Below are positions 36,113-45,453 of a stretch of DNA of 64,000 nucleotides, one piece after another. The notes beneath the pieces were generated by a model. That model worked only from the letters and a program-made list of their open reading frames with translations, was not told the origin of the DNA and did not search any database. Position numbers and translations under genes: made by a program. This stretch comes from Thermoplasmata archaeon (GTDB lineage Archaea > Thermoplasmatota > Thermoplasmata > Thermoplasmatales > Thermoplasmataceae). Location: the NCBI GenBank assembly GCA_021797555.1, contig JAJZZM010000024.1:618-64617 (forward strand). Direction: 5' to 3'. Positions within the stretch are counted from its first letter, which is position 1. Each line of letters begins with the position of its first letter.

Positions 36113-37788
36113 TGAACAATAATTTATGGTACCGTGATGCGATTTTCTATGAAATCCCGATAAAATCATTTTATGATTCAAATAATGATGGCATTGGCGA
36201 TTTTAATGGATTAACAATGAAATTAGATTATTTAAAGGATTTAGGCATTGATGCAATATGGCTTCTTCCATTTTACAAATCTCCTTTAAAAGACGATGGC
36301 TATGATATATCTGATTATTATTCAATATTACCTGAATACGGCACAATAGAGGATTTTAAAAACTTTATAAATAAGGCGCATTCATATAATATAAGGGTAA
36401 TAGCAGACCTTGTAATAAATCATATTTCGGATCAGAATCAGTGGTTTATAGATGCAAAATCTGGTATAAATTCAAAAAAGAGAGACTGGTTTATCTGGAG
36501 CGATACGCCTGATAAATTTAAGGATGCAAGGGTAATATTTATTGATACAGAAAGTTCAAACTGGGCATATGAACCCAGAACAAAGCAATATTATTTCCAT
36601 AGATTTTATTCACAGCAGCCGGACTTAAACTATGATAATCCTGAAGTAAGGGAAGAGATGAAAAATGTTATAAGATACTGGTTAAATCTTGGATTAGATG
36701 GCTTCAGGGCAGATGCAGTGCCATATTTATTTAAGCGCGAGGGCACAAACTGTGAGAATCTTCCGGAAACACATGAATATTTCAGGGAAATACGTAAAAT
36801 GATGGATACAGAATTTCCTGGAACAATATTGCTGGCAGAAGCAAACCAGTGGCCAACAGATACTAAAGAATATTTTGGCAACGGTGATGAATTTCAGATG
36901 GCTTTTAATTTTCCATTAATGCCAAGAATATTTATAGCACTGGCAAAAAGGTCCAGCAAACCTATAATAGACATTATAAATCAAACATTGGATATACCTG
37001 ATGACTGCGACTGGTGCATATTCTTGAGAAACCACGATGAACTAACATTAGAAATGGTGGATGATGAGGAACGCGATATTATGTATAAGGAATATGCAAA
37101 AATACCTAAAATGCGTTTAAATCTAGGGATAAGAAGGAGGTTAGCTCCATTAGTTGACAATGATAGAAGTACCATAGAACTTTTAAATGCTTTAATATTT
37201 TCATTGCCAGGAACGCCAATATTATATTACGGCGATGAAATAGGCATGGGCGATAATATATATTTAGGCGACAGAAATGGGGTTAGAACCCCAATGCAGT
37301 GGTCCTATGACAGGAATGCCGGTTTTTCTGGAGTATATGCCGAGCAGTTATATGCACCGGTAATAACAAACCCGAATTATAATTATGAGGGCGTTAATGT
37401 TGATTCGGAATTAAGAATATCATCATCATTATTAAACTGGATGAAAAAAATAATTGGTGTAAGGAAGGATTATACCGAATTATTAGGCAGGGGAACAATA
37501 GAATTTATAAATAATCCAAATAAAAGGGTTTTAGCATATATAAGAAAATACGAAAACCAGAGAATGTTATGTTTATTTAACCTATCAAGGAGACCAACAT
37601 ATATTGAGCTTGACCTGAGCAATTTTAAAGGCCTAAAACCGGTAGAAGCGTTTACAAAGGCACCATTTCCAAGGATAGGCGATTTACCGTATTTTATAAC
37701 AATGCCCCCAAGAGGCTTTTTCTGGTTTAACCTTGTTATACCGGAAACAGACGATTCAATGGATTTTGAGGGTGAGGACGATTACTGA
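36109..37788 (+). CDS. treS: Trehalose synthase (maltose alpha-D-glucosyltransferase)
   Basis: The 559-residue GH13 enzyme isomerises maltose and trehalose. The start NLWYRDAIFYEIPIKSFYDS and NDGIGDFNGLTMKLDYLKDL are typical of TreS. Catalytic residues lie in LDGFRADAVPYL (about residue 202), ILLAEANQWP (about 243) and FLRNHDELTLE. The C-terminal beta domain is present, but there is no fused maltokinase, unlike many bacterial TreS proteins. A separate kinase gene overlaps its 3' end. Confidence 0.94.
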   Translation: MMNNNLWYRDAIFYEIPIKSFYDSNNDGIGDFNGLTMKLDYLKDLGIDAIWLLPFYKSPLKDDGYDISDYYSILPEYGTIEDFKNFINKAHSYNIRVIADLVINHISDQNQWFIDAKSGINSKKRDWFIWSDTPDKFKDARVIFIDTESSNWAYEPRTKQYYFHRFYSQQPDLNYDNPEVREEMKNVIRYWLNLGLDGFRADAVPYLFKREGTNCENLPETHEYFREIRKMMDTEFPGTILLAEANQWPTDTKEYFGNGDEFQMAFNFPLMPRIFIALAKRSSKPIIDIINQTLDIPDDCDWCIFLRNHDELTLEMVDDEERDIMYKEYAKIPKMRLNLGIRRRLAPLVDNDRSTIELLNALIFSLPGTPILYYGDEIGMGDNIYLGDRNGVRTPMQWSYDRNAGFSGVYAEQLYAPVITNPNYNYEGVNVDSELRISSSLLNWMKKIIGVRKDYTELLGRGTIEFINNPNKRVLAYIRKYENQRMLCLFNLSRRPTYIELDLSNFKGLKPVEAFTKAPFPRIGDLPYFITMPPRGFFWFNLVIPETDDSMDFEGEDDY

Positions 37789-39142
37789 TTATTATAATTA
37801 TTTAAATGATAAATTATATGATATTTTAAATTATATCAAAAATAAAAGATGGTATGAGGATAAATCTATAAACGAAAAACATGTAGAAATTTATGATTAT
37901 ATAAATATAAATAATTTTACAATTTTAATATTAAAGATAGATTTTGACGATAAGTATTCATTATATTATTTGCCCTTATTTTTATCCGAATTAGAATTTG
38001 ATAACAAAATAGCATTCTTTAATATAGATAATAAAAAAATAAACGTTTACGATGCCTTTTATTTCCAGGAATTCGCCGAATTTATAGTTAAAAATATTGG
38101 GGAAAATACAAAATATGATAAAATACAATTCATAAGGACAGAATTTTTTAGAAATAATAATTTTAATAACTTTAAAACAGTAAAATCAGAGCAGAGCAAC
38201 AGCTCATTTATAATAAATTCAATGATAATCAAAAATTATAGGTATTTATATTATGGCAATAATCCAGATATATTCATGGCATTAAAATTAAACGAAAATA
38301 ATTTTAACAACGTTCCTAAAATATATGGCTATATGCTATATAAAAATAACAATAAAACAATATATTTAGCAAATGCAATGGAATATTTAGAGAACTCAGT
38401 AGATTTATGGTCATATTATACAAATTATTTAAACGATAAAAATTTTACTGATGAAATAATAAAATTAACTGATAATATGGGGTATGTAACAGGTAATATG
38501 TTATATAATTTATCAAAAATAAATGAAACGGATTTTACTCCTGAATTAATGAATATAAATGATATATCATATATAATAGGCAATATAGATAATTACCTTA
38601 AAAAATCATTGGAATATATGAATAAAAATAATATAAATTATGATAATATTTTAAAAAATGCAAACATGGATAATATAAGAAAAATTGCATATAAAATCTT
38701 AAAAAATAATAATATCATGAAAACCAGGGTACATGGTGATTACCATTTGGGCCAGGTTTTATTATACAAAAATAATTATTATATAATAGATTTCGAGGGC
38801 GAACCGGTAAAAAGTATGGAGGAAAGAAATAAAAAATTATCCCCATTAAAGGACGTTTCAGGCATGATAAGGTCAATAGATTATTTAATTGGATATTTTA
38901 ACACAAATGATTATAATTTATTAAATACAGTAAAAAATAGATTTATGGAAAACTATATTAAAATAATTTCAAAAAGCAATATATTTAAAATAAATAACGA
39001 TGATTTGTTAAAATTATTAGATATCTTCTTGCTTGAAAAAGCATCGTATGAATTATATTATGAGATAAACAACAGGCCTTCATGGATTAAAATACCTTTA
39101 AATTACATTGAAAACATATTAAAAAATTATATAAAAGATTAA
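37772..39142 (+). CDS. mak: Maltokinase (Mak/Pep2-like)
   Basis: This enzyme phosphorylates maltose to maltose 1-phosphate, the GlgE donor. I place the start at the GTG of 37772, overlapping treS by 17 bases and giving about 456 residues. An in-frame codon at 37733 would extend it without family support. The kinase core is visible as RVHGDYHLGQVLLYKNNYY (about residues 323-341, catalytic Asp in HGD) and IIDFEGEP (metal Asp). These match Pep2/maltokinases. The N-terminal domain is strongly Asn/Lys-rich and diverged. Confidence 0.86.
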   Translation: MRTITDYYNYLNDKLYDILNYIKNKRWYEDKSINEKHVEIYDYININNFTILILKIDFDDKYSLYYLPLFLSELEFDNKIAFFNIDNKKINVYDAFYFQEFAEFIVKNIGENTKYDKIQFIRTEFFRNNNFNNFKTVKSEQSNSSFIINSMIIKNYRYLYYGNNPDIFMALKLNENNFNNVPKIYGYMLYKNNNKTIYLANAMEYLENSVDLWSYYTNYLNDKNFTDEIIKLTDNMGYVTGNMLYNLSKINETDFTPELMNINDISYIIGNIDNYLKKSLEYMNKNNINYDNILKNANMDNIRKIAYKILKNNNIMKTRVHGDYHLGQVLLYKNNYYIIDFEGEPVKSMEERNKKLSPLKDVSGMIRSIDYLIGYFNTNDYNLLNTVKNRFMENYIKIISKSNIFKINNDDLLKLLDIFLLEKASYELYYEINNRPSWIKIPLNYIENILKNYIKD

Positions 39143-39341
39143 TTATTATCCCCACTCACATCTAATATATACGAAATTGAATGGAATTATATGGCTTTTT
39201 ATTGTTGCTTTCCTGGTAATAACACTTAATAATTAATGTACAAGGCCTATTTAATCTATTTAAATATTAACATAAAAATATTATATTAAATAATTTATGC
39301 ATTAACAATAAAATTAAAAGCAAATAAAATATGCACATAAA

Positions 39342-41138
39342 ATGTTAAACTATGATGAATGGATTATTACAAATAAAAACGGCACATATTCTTCAAGCAC
39401 AGTTTCATTTATGAATACAAGAACATATCATGGCTTATTTGTAAAAAATATGAATAATTCATTTGAAAGGTATGTATTATTATCAAAATTATTTGAGGAA
39501 ATACTTATAGATAATAATATTTATAATCTGGATACAAATCAATATAACGATATTTACATTTACCCGGATGGGTATAAATATTTAATAAATTATAATAAAT
39601 TTCCAGTTCCAGAATTCAATTATCAAATAAATAATATAAAAATTAAAAAAAGGATTATTCTTGATCCGTATAATGATTTTTTAAAGATAAGGTATGATTT
39701 CTCTGGAAAAATTAAAAATTTTAAATTAACACCGTTAATTGCATTCAGGTCTTTTTATAATACGGTAAATAATGATAATATTAAATACAATATAAAAAAT
39801 GGAAATAATTATTTAAATATAAATTATAATAATACAAACCTTAATATTGAATACAGTGGCAAATTTAACGGGAATCCATTATGGTATTATAATTTTACAT
39901 ATTTTATCGATAAGGAGCGTGGTTCCGGCTATAAGGAGAATTTATTTTCTCCGGGCAATATTGAGTTTAATAATATAAACAGTTTAGAAATAAATATATA
40001 TTCTGGTGTTAAAAATAATATTGATTTTAATACATTATTGAATAGATATTTAAATTTATTATCGGATATAAATGATAAAAATATTAAAAAACTTGTAAAT
40101 ATATCAACATATTTTTTAACAGGAAATAATATAATAGCAGGCTATTACTGGTTCGGTGCATGGGCACGGGATACTATGATTTCTTTACCAGGCAATGTCC
40201 TCATACCAAAAAAATTTGGTCTAGCAAAAAAAATTTTAGAAAATTACATAAATTTAGGCATCCCAATGAAAACCAACTTTAATTCTAATGATGTAAGTGA
40301 AGATGTTTCATTATGGTTTATATACGCAATGAAAAAATATTATGATTATACAGAGGATATAAATTTTATAAAAAATAATATAAATTATATGAAAAAATTA
40401 ATAAATTATTATTTAAACGAAAATGATTTACATAAAATATACAACGGATTTATTATATTGAAAAAAGGCCATTTAACATGGATGGATGGAAAATACAATG
40501 ATGTAGTCTTTACACCAAGAAACGGAGGCGCCATTGAAATAAATGCATTATGGTACAATGCACTAATGACAATGAAATATTTTTATGATAAATTAAATTT
40601 AAATTTTGACAGTGTATATGGTAATACAATAAATCTACTGAAAAATAACTTTAAAAATTATTATTTAAAAGATGGCAGATTTATGGATACAATATATCCA
40701 GATGATACATCATTCAGGCCGAATTTTATTTTTGCTTTTTCATTACCATTTAATATTTTAGATAATTTCAATGATTATAAAAACGATGTGGATAATGAAT
40801 TATTAACAAAATATGGATTAAGAACATTATCCATTATGGATAAAAACTTTAAGCCAGTGTATATTGGAGACCAGTACAGCAGGGATTCAGCATACCATAA
40901 TGGAACAGTATGGCCATGGCTTGTCGGTCCATATATAACTGCATCTGTACGATCTGGTTATAATAAAAATAAGTTATATGATTATTTCAAGAATTTATTT
41001 TCTATGGAGTATGTTCCTGAAATATTTGATGGCTTAAATCCCGATAAGCCTAAAGGTTGCATTATACAATCATGGAGTTATGCAGAGTTAATAAGGTCAT
41101 ATTATGAGGATATAAAAAATAATATTAATATTAAATAA
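39342..41138 (+). CDS. Glycogen debranching enzyme (amylo-alpha-1,6-glucosidase type)
   Basis: This 598-residue protein has the archaeal GDE layout: an N-terminal beta domain (WIITNKNGTYSSSTVSFMNT then RTYHGLFV) and a C-terminal (alpha/alpha)6 barrel. The barrel has YYWFGAWARDTMISLPG near residue 270, TWMDGKYND, RNGGAIEINALWYNAL, and QSWSYAELIR near the end. It should remove alpha-1,6 branches or trim linear ends. It lies 199 bases after mak on the same strand and completes a make-and-degrade glucan cluster. Confidence 0.9.
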   Translation: MLNYDEWIITNKNGTYSSSTVSFMNTRTYHGLFVKNMNNSFERYVLLSKLFEEILIDNNIYNLDTNQYNDIYIYPDGYKYLINYNKFPVPEFNYQINNIKIKKRIILDPYNDFLKIRYDFSGKIKNFKLTPLIAFRSFYNTVNNDNIKYNIKNGNNYLNINYNNTNLNIEYSGKFNGNPLWYYNFTYFIDKERGSGYKENLFSPGNIEFNNINSLEINIYSGVKNNIDFNTLLNRYLNLLSDINDKNIKKLVNISTYFLTGNNIIAGYYWFGAWARDTMISLPGNVLIPKKFGLAKKILENYINLGIPMKTNFNSNDVSEDVSLWFIYAMKKYYDYTEDINFIKNNINYMKKLINYYLNENDLHKIYNGFIILKKGHLTWMDGKYNDVVFTPRNGGAIEINALWYNALMTMKYFYDKLNLNFDSVYGNTINLLKNNFKNYYLKDGRFMDTIYPDDTSFRPNFIFAFSLPFNILDNFNDYKNDVDNELLTKYGLRTLSIMDKNFKPVYIGDQYSRDSAYHNGTVWPWLVGPYITASVRSGYNKNKLYDYFKNLFSMEYVPEIFDGLNPDKPKGCIIQSWSYAELIRSYYEDIKNNINIK

Positions 41139-41293
41139 GAATAAAAATTTATGAAAGATTTTTTATATATTTACTAACGCATTAAATTTAAATTTTTTTG
41201 ATAGCATATTGAATTTACGTGACTATAACCTATTTTATTGTTAAGATTTCAGGTTATTTTATTTAAGAATCTATTGATTTAAATATTAAAAAA

Positions 41294-41377
41294 TGCGGAG
41301 AGGGGGATTTGAACCCCCGAATCCCTGCGGAAATGGACCCTAAATCCATCGCCTTTTCCTAGCTCGGCAATCTCCGC
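41294..41377 (-). tRNA. tRNA-Leu (UAG anticodon)
   Basis: The minus strand folds as a tRNA: acceptor GCGGAGA pairs with TCTCCGC, and the T arm reads GGGGGTTCAAATCCCCC. A long type II variable arm (TTTCCGCAGGGATTC region) is typical of Leu. The anticodon loop TTTAGGG gives UAG, reading CUA. The discriminator base is A, as expected for Leu. CCA is not encoded and no intron is seen. Confidence 0.93.
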
Positions 41378-41450
41378 TTTAGAACATTATTGTTGAATTT
41401 TATATATATTTATTGTAAACTTAAAAATATGTTAAAGCCATACAAAAATA

Positions 41451-42026
41451 ATGATAGATATAAATGATTCAATAATTATAATGTTAAATTATGACGATGA
41501 TTTTTTTAAGAATACCTTCAGTAAAATGGAGTTCTTAATGGGAATGGATTATATGAATAAATTAATAAAAAAATTTGATTTGCCTGTCATATTTACAAAA
41601 AGAGAATTAAATTATAAAATAAAAAACAATGATATTATGAAGGCAAAAAATAAAAAGGAAAATAAAAGAATTAAAAATAGGCCCCCCGAATCATCATACG
41701 ATGGAAAATTTCTGGAGCAGTTCAAAAATAAAACAGAAATAAAAAATCAGATAAATGTTAAAAAAGAGGATATATTTTATAATACTGATATTGAAAATTA
41801 TATAAAAGAATTTCATAAAAATACATTGCTGTTCGGTGGTTTTTTTACAGATACCGATATATTTATAAGTTCAATAGAGGCAAATTTAAGGGAATTTAAT
41901 GCAATAGTTGTATCTGATATAACATCGACATATTCAGAAAGATTATACTTTCAGAGCCTTGAAATGATAAGCCAGTTTGTTGACGTCATTGATACAAGGG
42001 ATTTTATGTCAATGTATGATATATAA
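41451..42026 (+). CDS. Isochorismatase-like fold protein, possibly non-catalytic
   Basis: The 191-residue protein has an isochorismatase-type C-terminal half: LLFGGFFTDTDIFISSIEAN then LREFNAIVVSDITSTYSERL, then SQFVDVIDTRDFM. The N-terminal IIIMLNYDDDFF replaces the usual LLVIDMQNDF. The catalytic Asp-Lys-Cys triad is not evident: the usual Cys position reads Asp/Ile. A very basic Lys/Asn-rich stretch (about residues 62-85) sits in the middle. It may be a diverged, inactive or altered-specificity member. It follows tRNA-Leu divergently. Confidence 0.6.
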   Translation: MIDINDSIIIMLNYDDDFFKNTFSKMEFLMGMDYMNKLIKKFDLPVIFTKRELNYKIKNNDIMKAKNKKENKRIKNRPPESSYDGKFLEQFKNKTEIKNQINVKKEDIFYNTDIENYIKEFHKNTLLFGGFFTDTDIFISSIEANLREFNAIVVSDITSTYSERLYFQSLEMISQFVDVIDTRDFMSMYDI

Positions 42027-42495
42027 TTTTAACTACTGCATATAACCTTACTATAAAACAGGAATCATTTCATAAAAATTTATTTTCAACGTAGAATTTG
42101 TAGCATTAAGCCTGTATTTATTAAAAGGAAAATATATAAAAGATAACTGCAAAATAAATATATATAATATTTACGTGATTATAAAATTTATCTGTAATCC
42201 CGGTGGCAGGTTATGAAATTGTGAATTCTCAATTGCATCATATACCAGAATATAACCTAATTTTTAAATATATAATTCATTTATTATATCTAAATTTAAT
42301 TAAAGGTATTTTGCTATTTTAAATCGATTAATTTTTTAGAAAAGAAGTCTTAAAAATGTTTGAATAATGCATATACTAAAAATGCAATGGAATAAAAATA
42401 TTCTATCTATAAATCAATTATAGCGTAATTTACCTATTTTAAGTATATAATTAGTATATTGAAAATATTTTTAAGCCTAATAACTATATATAAAT
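42027..42495. other. Long intergenic region, nothing identified
   Basis: About 470 AT-rich bases precede the acyl-CoA synthetase gene. I find no convincing frame, tRNA fold or terminator hairpin. A TATA-like stretch near 42450-42465 may serve the synthetase gene. Its length suggests lost or unrecognised content. Confidence 0.5.
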
Positions 42496-44469
42496 ATGTT
42501 GGATCAGTTATTTAAGCCAAAAAGCATAGCTGTTGTCGGTGCATCATCAAGCAAATTAAAGGTAGGGAATATACTTTTCAGAAATGTAATATCAACATTT
42601 AGGGGAAAAATATACGCAGTTAACAATAAAAGTGAAACAATAGAGGGTTATAAATCATATAAAAATTTAAAGGACATAAACGATACAATAGATTTGGTTA
42701 TCATTGCGGTTCCCAGGGATTTTGTTGTTGGTGTAATGAATGATGCAGCCGCAGTAAAAGCAGGTGCTGCAGTTATTATAACATCGGGTTTTAAGGAAAT
42801 AGATAAACATGGTGCGGACCTGGAAAATCAGATAATAGAAATAGCAAAGAAAAATAATATAAGGGTTTTAGGGCCAAATACAATAGGTTTAATAACACCT
42901 GAAGTTAATGCAACATTTGCATTTGCAGATGTTAAAAAGGGAGATACTGCTTTAGTTGCCCAGAGCGGTGGCCTGGGTGTTTATATGCTCAACTGGGCCC
43001 AGGAAACAAAAATAGGGATAAGTTATTTTGTAAGTTTGGGAAACCAGTCAGATATAGATGAAACTGATGTTTTTCAATTTTTATCAGATGATATAGAAAC
43101 AAGGGCAGTATTTTCATATATAGAAGGAATATCTAATGGAGAAAAATTTTTAAATTATATCCCCGATATAACAAAGAAAAAGCCAATAATATTCCTTAAA
43201 GGCGGTATCAGCACTAAAGGTGCGCAGGCAATAAAAACACATACAGGCAGTGTTGCCGGTTCAATTGATATATTTAAGGCTGCTGTCAGGACTGTGGGTG
43301 GTATATTTGTAGATAATTTAGAGGATATGTTAAATCTTGCAAAAATTATCCTGTCCAGTGAAAATGTATACAATGATATATTAATTATAACTAATTCAGG
43401 TGGCCATGGTGTTTTAACAACAGATTCAATTGATATAAATGATTTAAACGAAATAGAAATACCAGGCAGGTTAAAAACTGACCTATTAAAAGTGATACCA
43501 GAGCAAAGCAAGCCCAGGAACCCATTAGATCTATCCGGTGATGCCGATTATACCAGATATAATAATGCATTAGATGTAGTTAAGGATTTGAACTGCACAA
43601 AAGTTGTCATAGTTCAATCTTTACCGATGGTTACATGTTCCGACGTTGCAAGGGCAATAATGAATTATAAGGGCAAAAGTGTTGTTGGTGTTACCATGGG
43701 TTTAGATCAGGATACAGCATCAAAGCTTCTGGAATCTGTTTCAATACCATCATTTGAATTTCCAGAAGATGCAATAAAAGCAATAAAATATATGGCAAAT
43801 AAACCCAATCCTACAAAAAAATTGAGAATACCCGAACCTATAAATGAAGCATCAAATTTAATTAAAGATAAAACCTCGTTGAAAGATTTTGAGGCAATGA
43901 AATTAATGGAAATTTATGGTATTAGAACACCTAAATATGGTATAGCTGAAGATGTTGAAACGGCTAAAAAGGAGGCTGATAGAATAGGTTATCCATTAGT
44001 AATGAAAATATCACCGGATGAACCTTTACACAAAACAGATATAAATGGTGTTATGCTAAATTTAGAAAAGGAGGACATAGAAAATGCGTTTAAAAAATTA
44101 AACTATAAGCGTGTAATACTGCAAGAGCAGATGGCAGGTGCCGAAATATTTATAGGCGGTATAAAGGACCCCGTATTCGGGCCGGCAATAGTAGCAGGTA
44201 TTGGAGGCATATACATGGAAGTTTTAAAGAGTTTAAGTTATTCTTTATGCCCAGTTTCAGAAGAAGAGGCATACAACATGATTAAAGAAAGCAAAATATA
44301 TAATATGTTAATAGCAAGAAAGAGAAATTATGATATAAATAGCGTTGTCAGGGCCATAACAAAAATATCGAATATGCTAATTGACCTGGATATAAAAGAA
44401 ATGGATATAAACCCATTAATAGTTAATGAAAACGGTGCATTTGCTGTAGATGTAAGGATAATATTATAA
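42496..44469 (+). CDS. ADP-forming acetyl/acyl-CoA synthetase (fused alpha-beta)
   Basis: In this 657-residue enzyme, residues 1-450 form the alpha part: a CoA-binding Rossmann domain (KSIAVVGASSSKLKVG) and ligase domains. The phosphohistidine is in IKTHTGSVAGS (about residue 250). Residues ~460-657 form a beta-type ATP-grasp domain (IGYPLVMKISPDEPLHKTDI and MDINPLIVNENGAFAVDV). It conserves energy by converting acyl-CoA, ADP and Pi into acid, CoA and ATP, or runs in reverse. Subunits are separate in some archaea and fused in others. Acyl specificity is not evident. Confidence 0.93.
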   Translation: MLDQLFKPKSIAVVGASSSKLKVGNILFRNVISTFRGKIYAVNNKSETIEGYKSYKNLKDINDTIDLVIIAVPRDFVVGVMNDAAAVKAGAAVIITSGFKEIDKHGADLENQIIEIAKKNNIRVLGPNTIGLITPEVNATFAFADVKKGDTALVAQSGGLGVYMLNWAQETKIGISYFVSLGNQSDIDETDVFQFLSDDIETRAVFSYIEGISNGEKFLNYIPDITKKKPIIFLKGGISTKGAQAIKTHTGSVAGSIDIFKAAVRTVGGIFVDNLEDMLNLAKIILSSENVYNDILIITNSGGHGVLTTDSIDINDLNEIEIPGRLKTDLLKVIPEQSKPRNPLDLSGDADYTRYNNALDVVKDLNCTKVVIVQSLPMVTCSDVARAIMNYKGKSVVGVTMGLDQDTASKLLESVSIPSFEFPEDAIKAIKYMANKPNPTKKLRIPEPINEASNLIKDKTSLKDFEAMKLMEIYGIRTPKYGIAEDVETAKKEADRIGYPLVMKISPDEPLHKTDINGVMLNLEKEDIENAFKKLNYKRVILQEQMAGAEIFIGGIKDPVFGPAIVAGIGGIYMEVLKSLSYSLCPVSEEEAYNMIKESKIYNMLIARKRNYDINSVVRAITKISNMLIDLDIKEMDINPLIVNENGAFAVDVRIIL

Positions 44470-44592
44470 TTAATAAATATTTATATTAAATATATAAATT
44501 ATTCAATAAAATAATTATAAAATCAAATGCTTAATTAGAAATAAAAAAATATAAAAAGATTTTTTTATAAAATAATACAATTGCTATTAAAA

Positions 44593-45372
44593 TTATTCAT
44601 CCTTATACATAGTATCGGTATCCTCGCCGCCAAGAAAGTAATTAGACATATCTGTGTATATATCCTCAAAGCCGAACATATCCTTTGATGATACCGGGAA
44701 TATCTTATTTATTATATTTGAGTCCTTCAATGACATTATTATGTTCAGGAAATAATCCTTTACCATATCCTCCTTTTCATCTCTGAATTTATCATATAAA
44801 ATATCAGGGTCATTTTCCCATTCCGATATTTCCTTTACCTTATCTGAACCTATTAAATCTATCTTATTTAATATAAACATCATTGGTATATAAAATCTTG
44901 AATACACAGACCCAAAAAGCATCTTTTCTGAAATAAATCCTGACGGTGTCTGTGAAATTATTGCATCTGAAATGAATGCAAGCATTGCCTTTTTATCTGC
45001 CAGTGCCTTTACCAGCATTGTACTTCCTGGTCTGAAGCTAAATAATTCTATCTGTCCAGGGGTATCGAAAATTACATAATAATCGTCGTATAAATCCAAT
45101 TTACTCTTTATTTTATCGACATTATCCAGTAATAAATCGGCCGCAACAATCTGTGCCCCATTTGGTCCAAGAGAATAATCGTTCATAATATCATTTAATG
45201 AAATAAATTCTCTAATATCAATATCCGGTTCATATGGCAGAAATTCCGCACCAGGGTCAAGATTAACAATTATAGCATCATAATCATTTCTGATTAGCCA
45301 GTCCTTATATGCGCCGCAAAATGTTGATTTACCTGTACCTGCAGGTCCTGTAACAAATAACGATCCAATCAT
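44593..45372 (-). CDS. GPN-loop GTPase
   Basis: The 259-residue SIMIBI-class GTPase has P-loop GPAGTGKSTF at residues 9-18, the family-defining Gly-Pro-Asn loop in SLGPNGAQ (about residues 70-77), DTPGQIELFSF, and NKID. Eukaryotic GPN proteins assist RNA polymerase II assembly; archaeal members may do the same for the archaeal polymerase. It follows the polymerase D gene on the same strand with an 81-base gap. Confidence 0.93.
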   Translation of the reverse strand: MIGSLFVTGPAGTGKSTFCGAYKDWLIRNDYDAIIVNLDPGAEFLPYEPDIDIREFISLNDIMNDYSLGPNGAQIVAADLLLDNVDKIKSKLDLYDDYYVIFDTPGQIELFSFRPGSTMLVKALADKKAMLAFISDAIISQTPSGFISEKMLFGSVYSRFYIPMMFILNKIDLIGSDKVKEISEWENDPDILYDKFRDEKEDMVKDYFLNIIMSLKDSNIINKIFPVSSKDMFGFEDIYTDMSNYFLGGEDTDTMYKDE

Positions 45373-45453
45373 GTATTATACATTACATGTTTTTATTTAA
45401 ATAAAGTGCAAATATAAGTTTAAATTTTTATTAAATTACAGTAAATATTTTAT

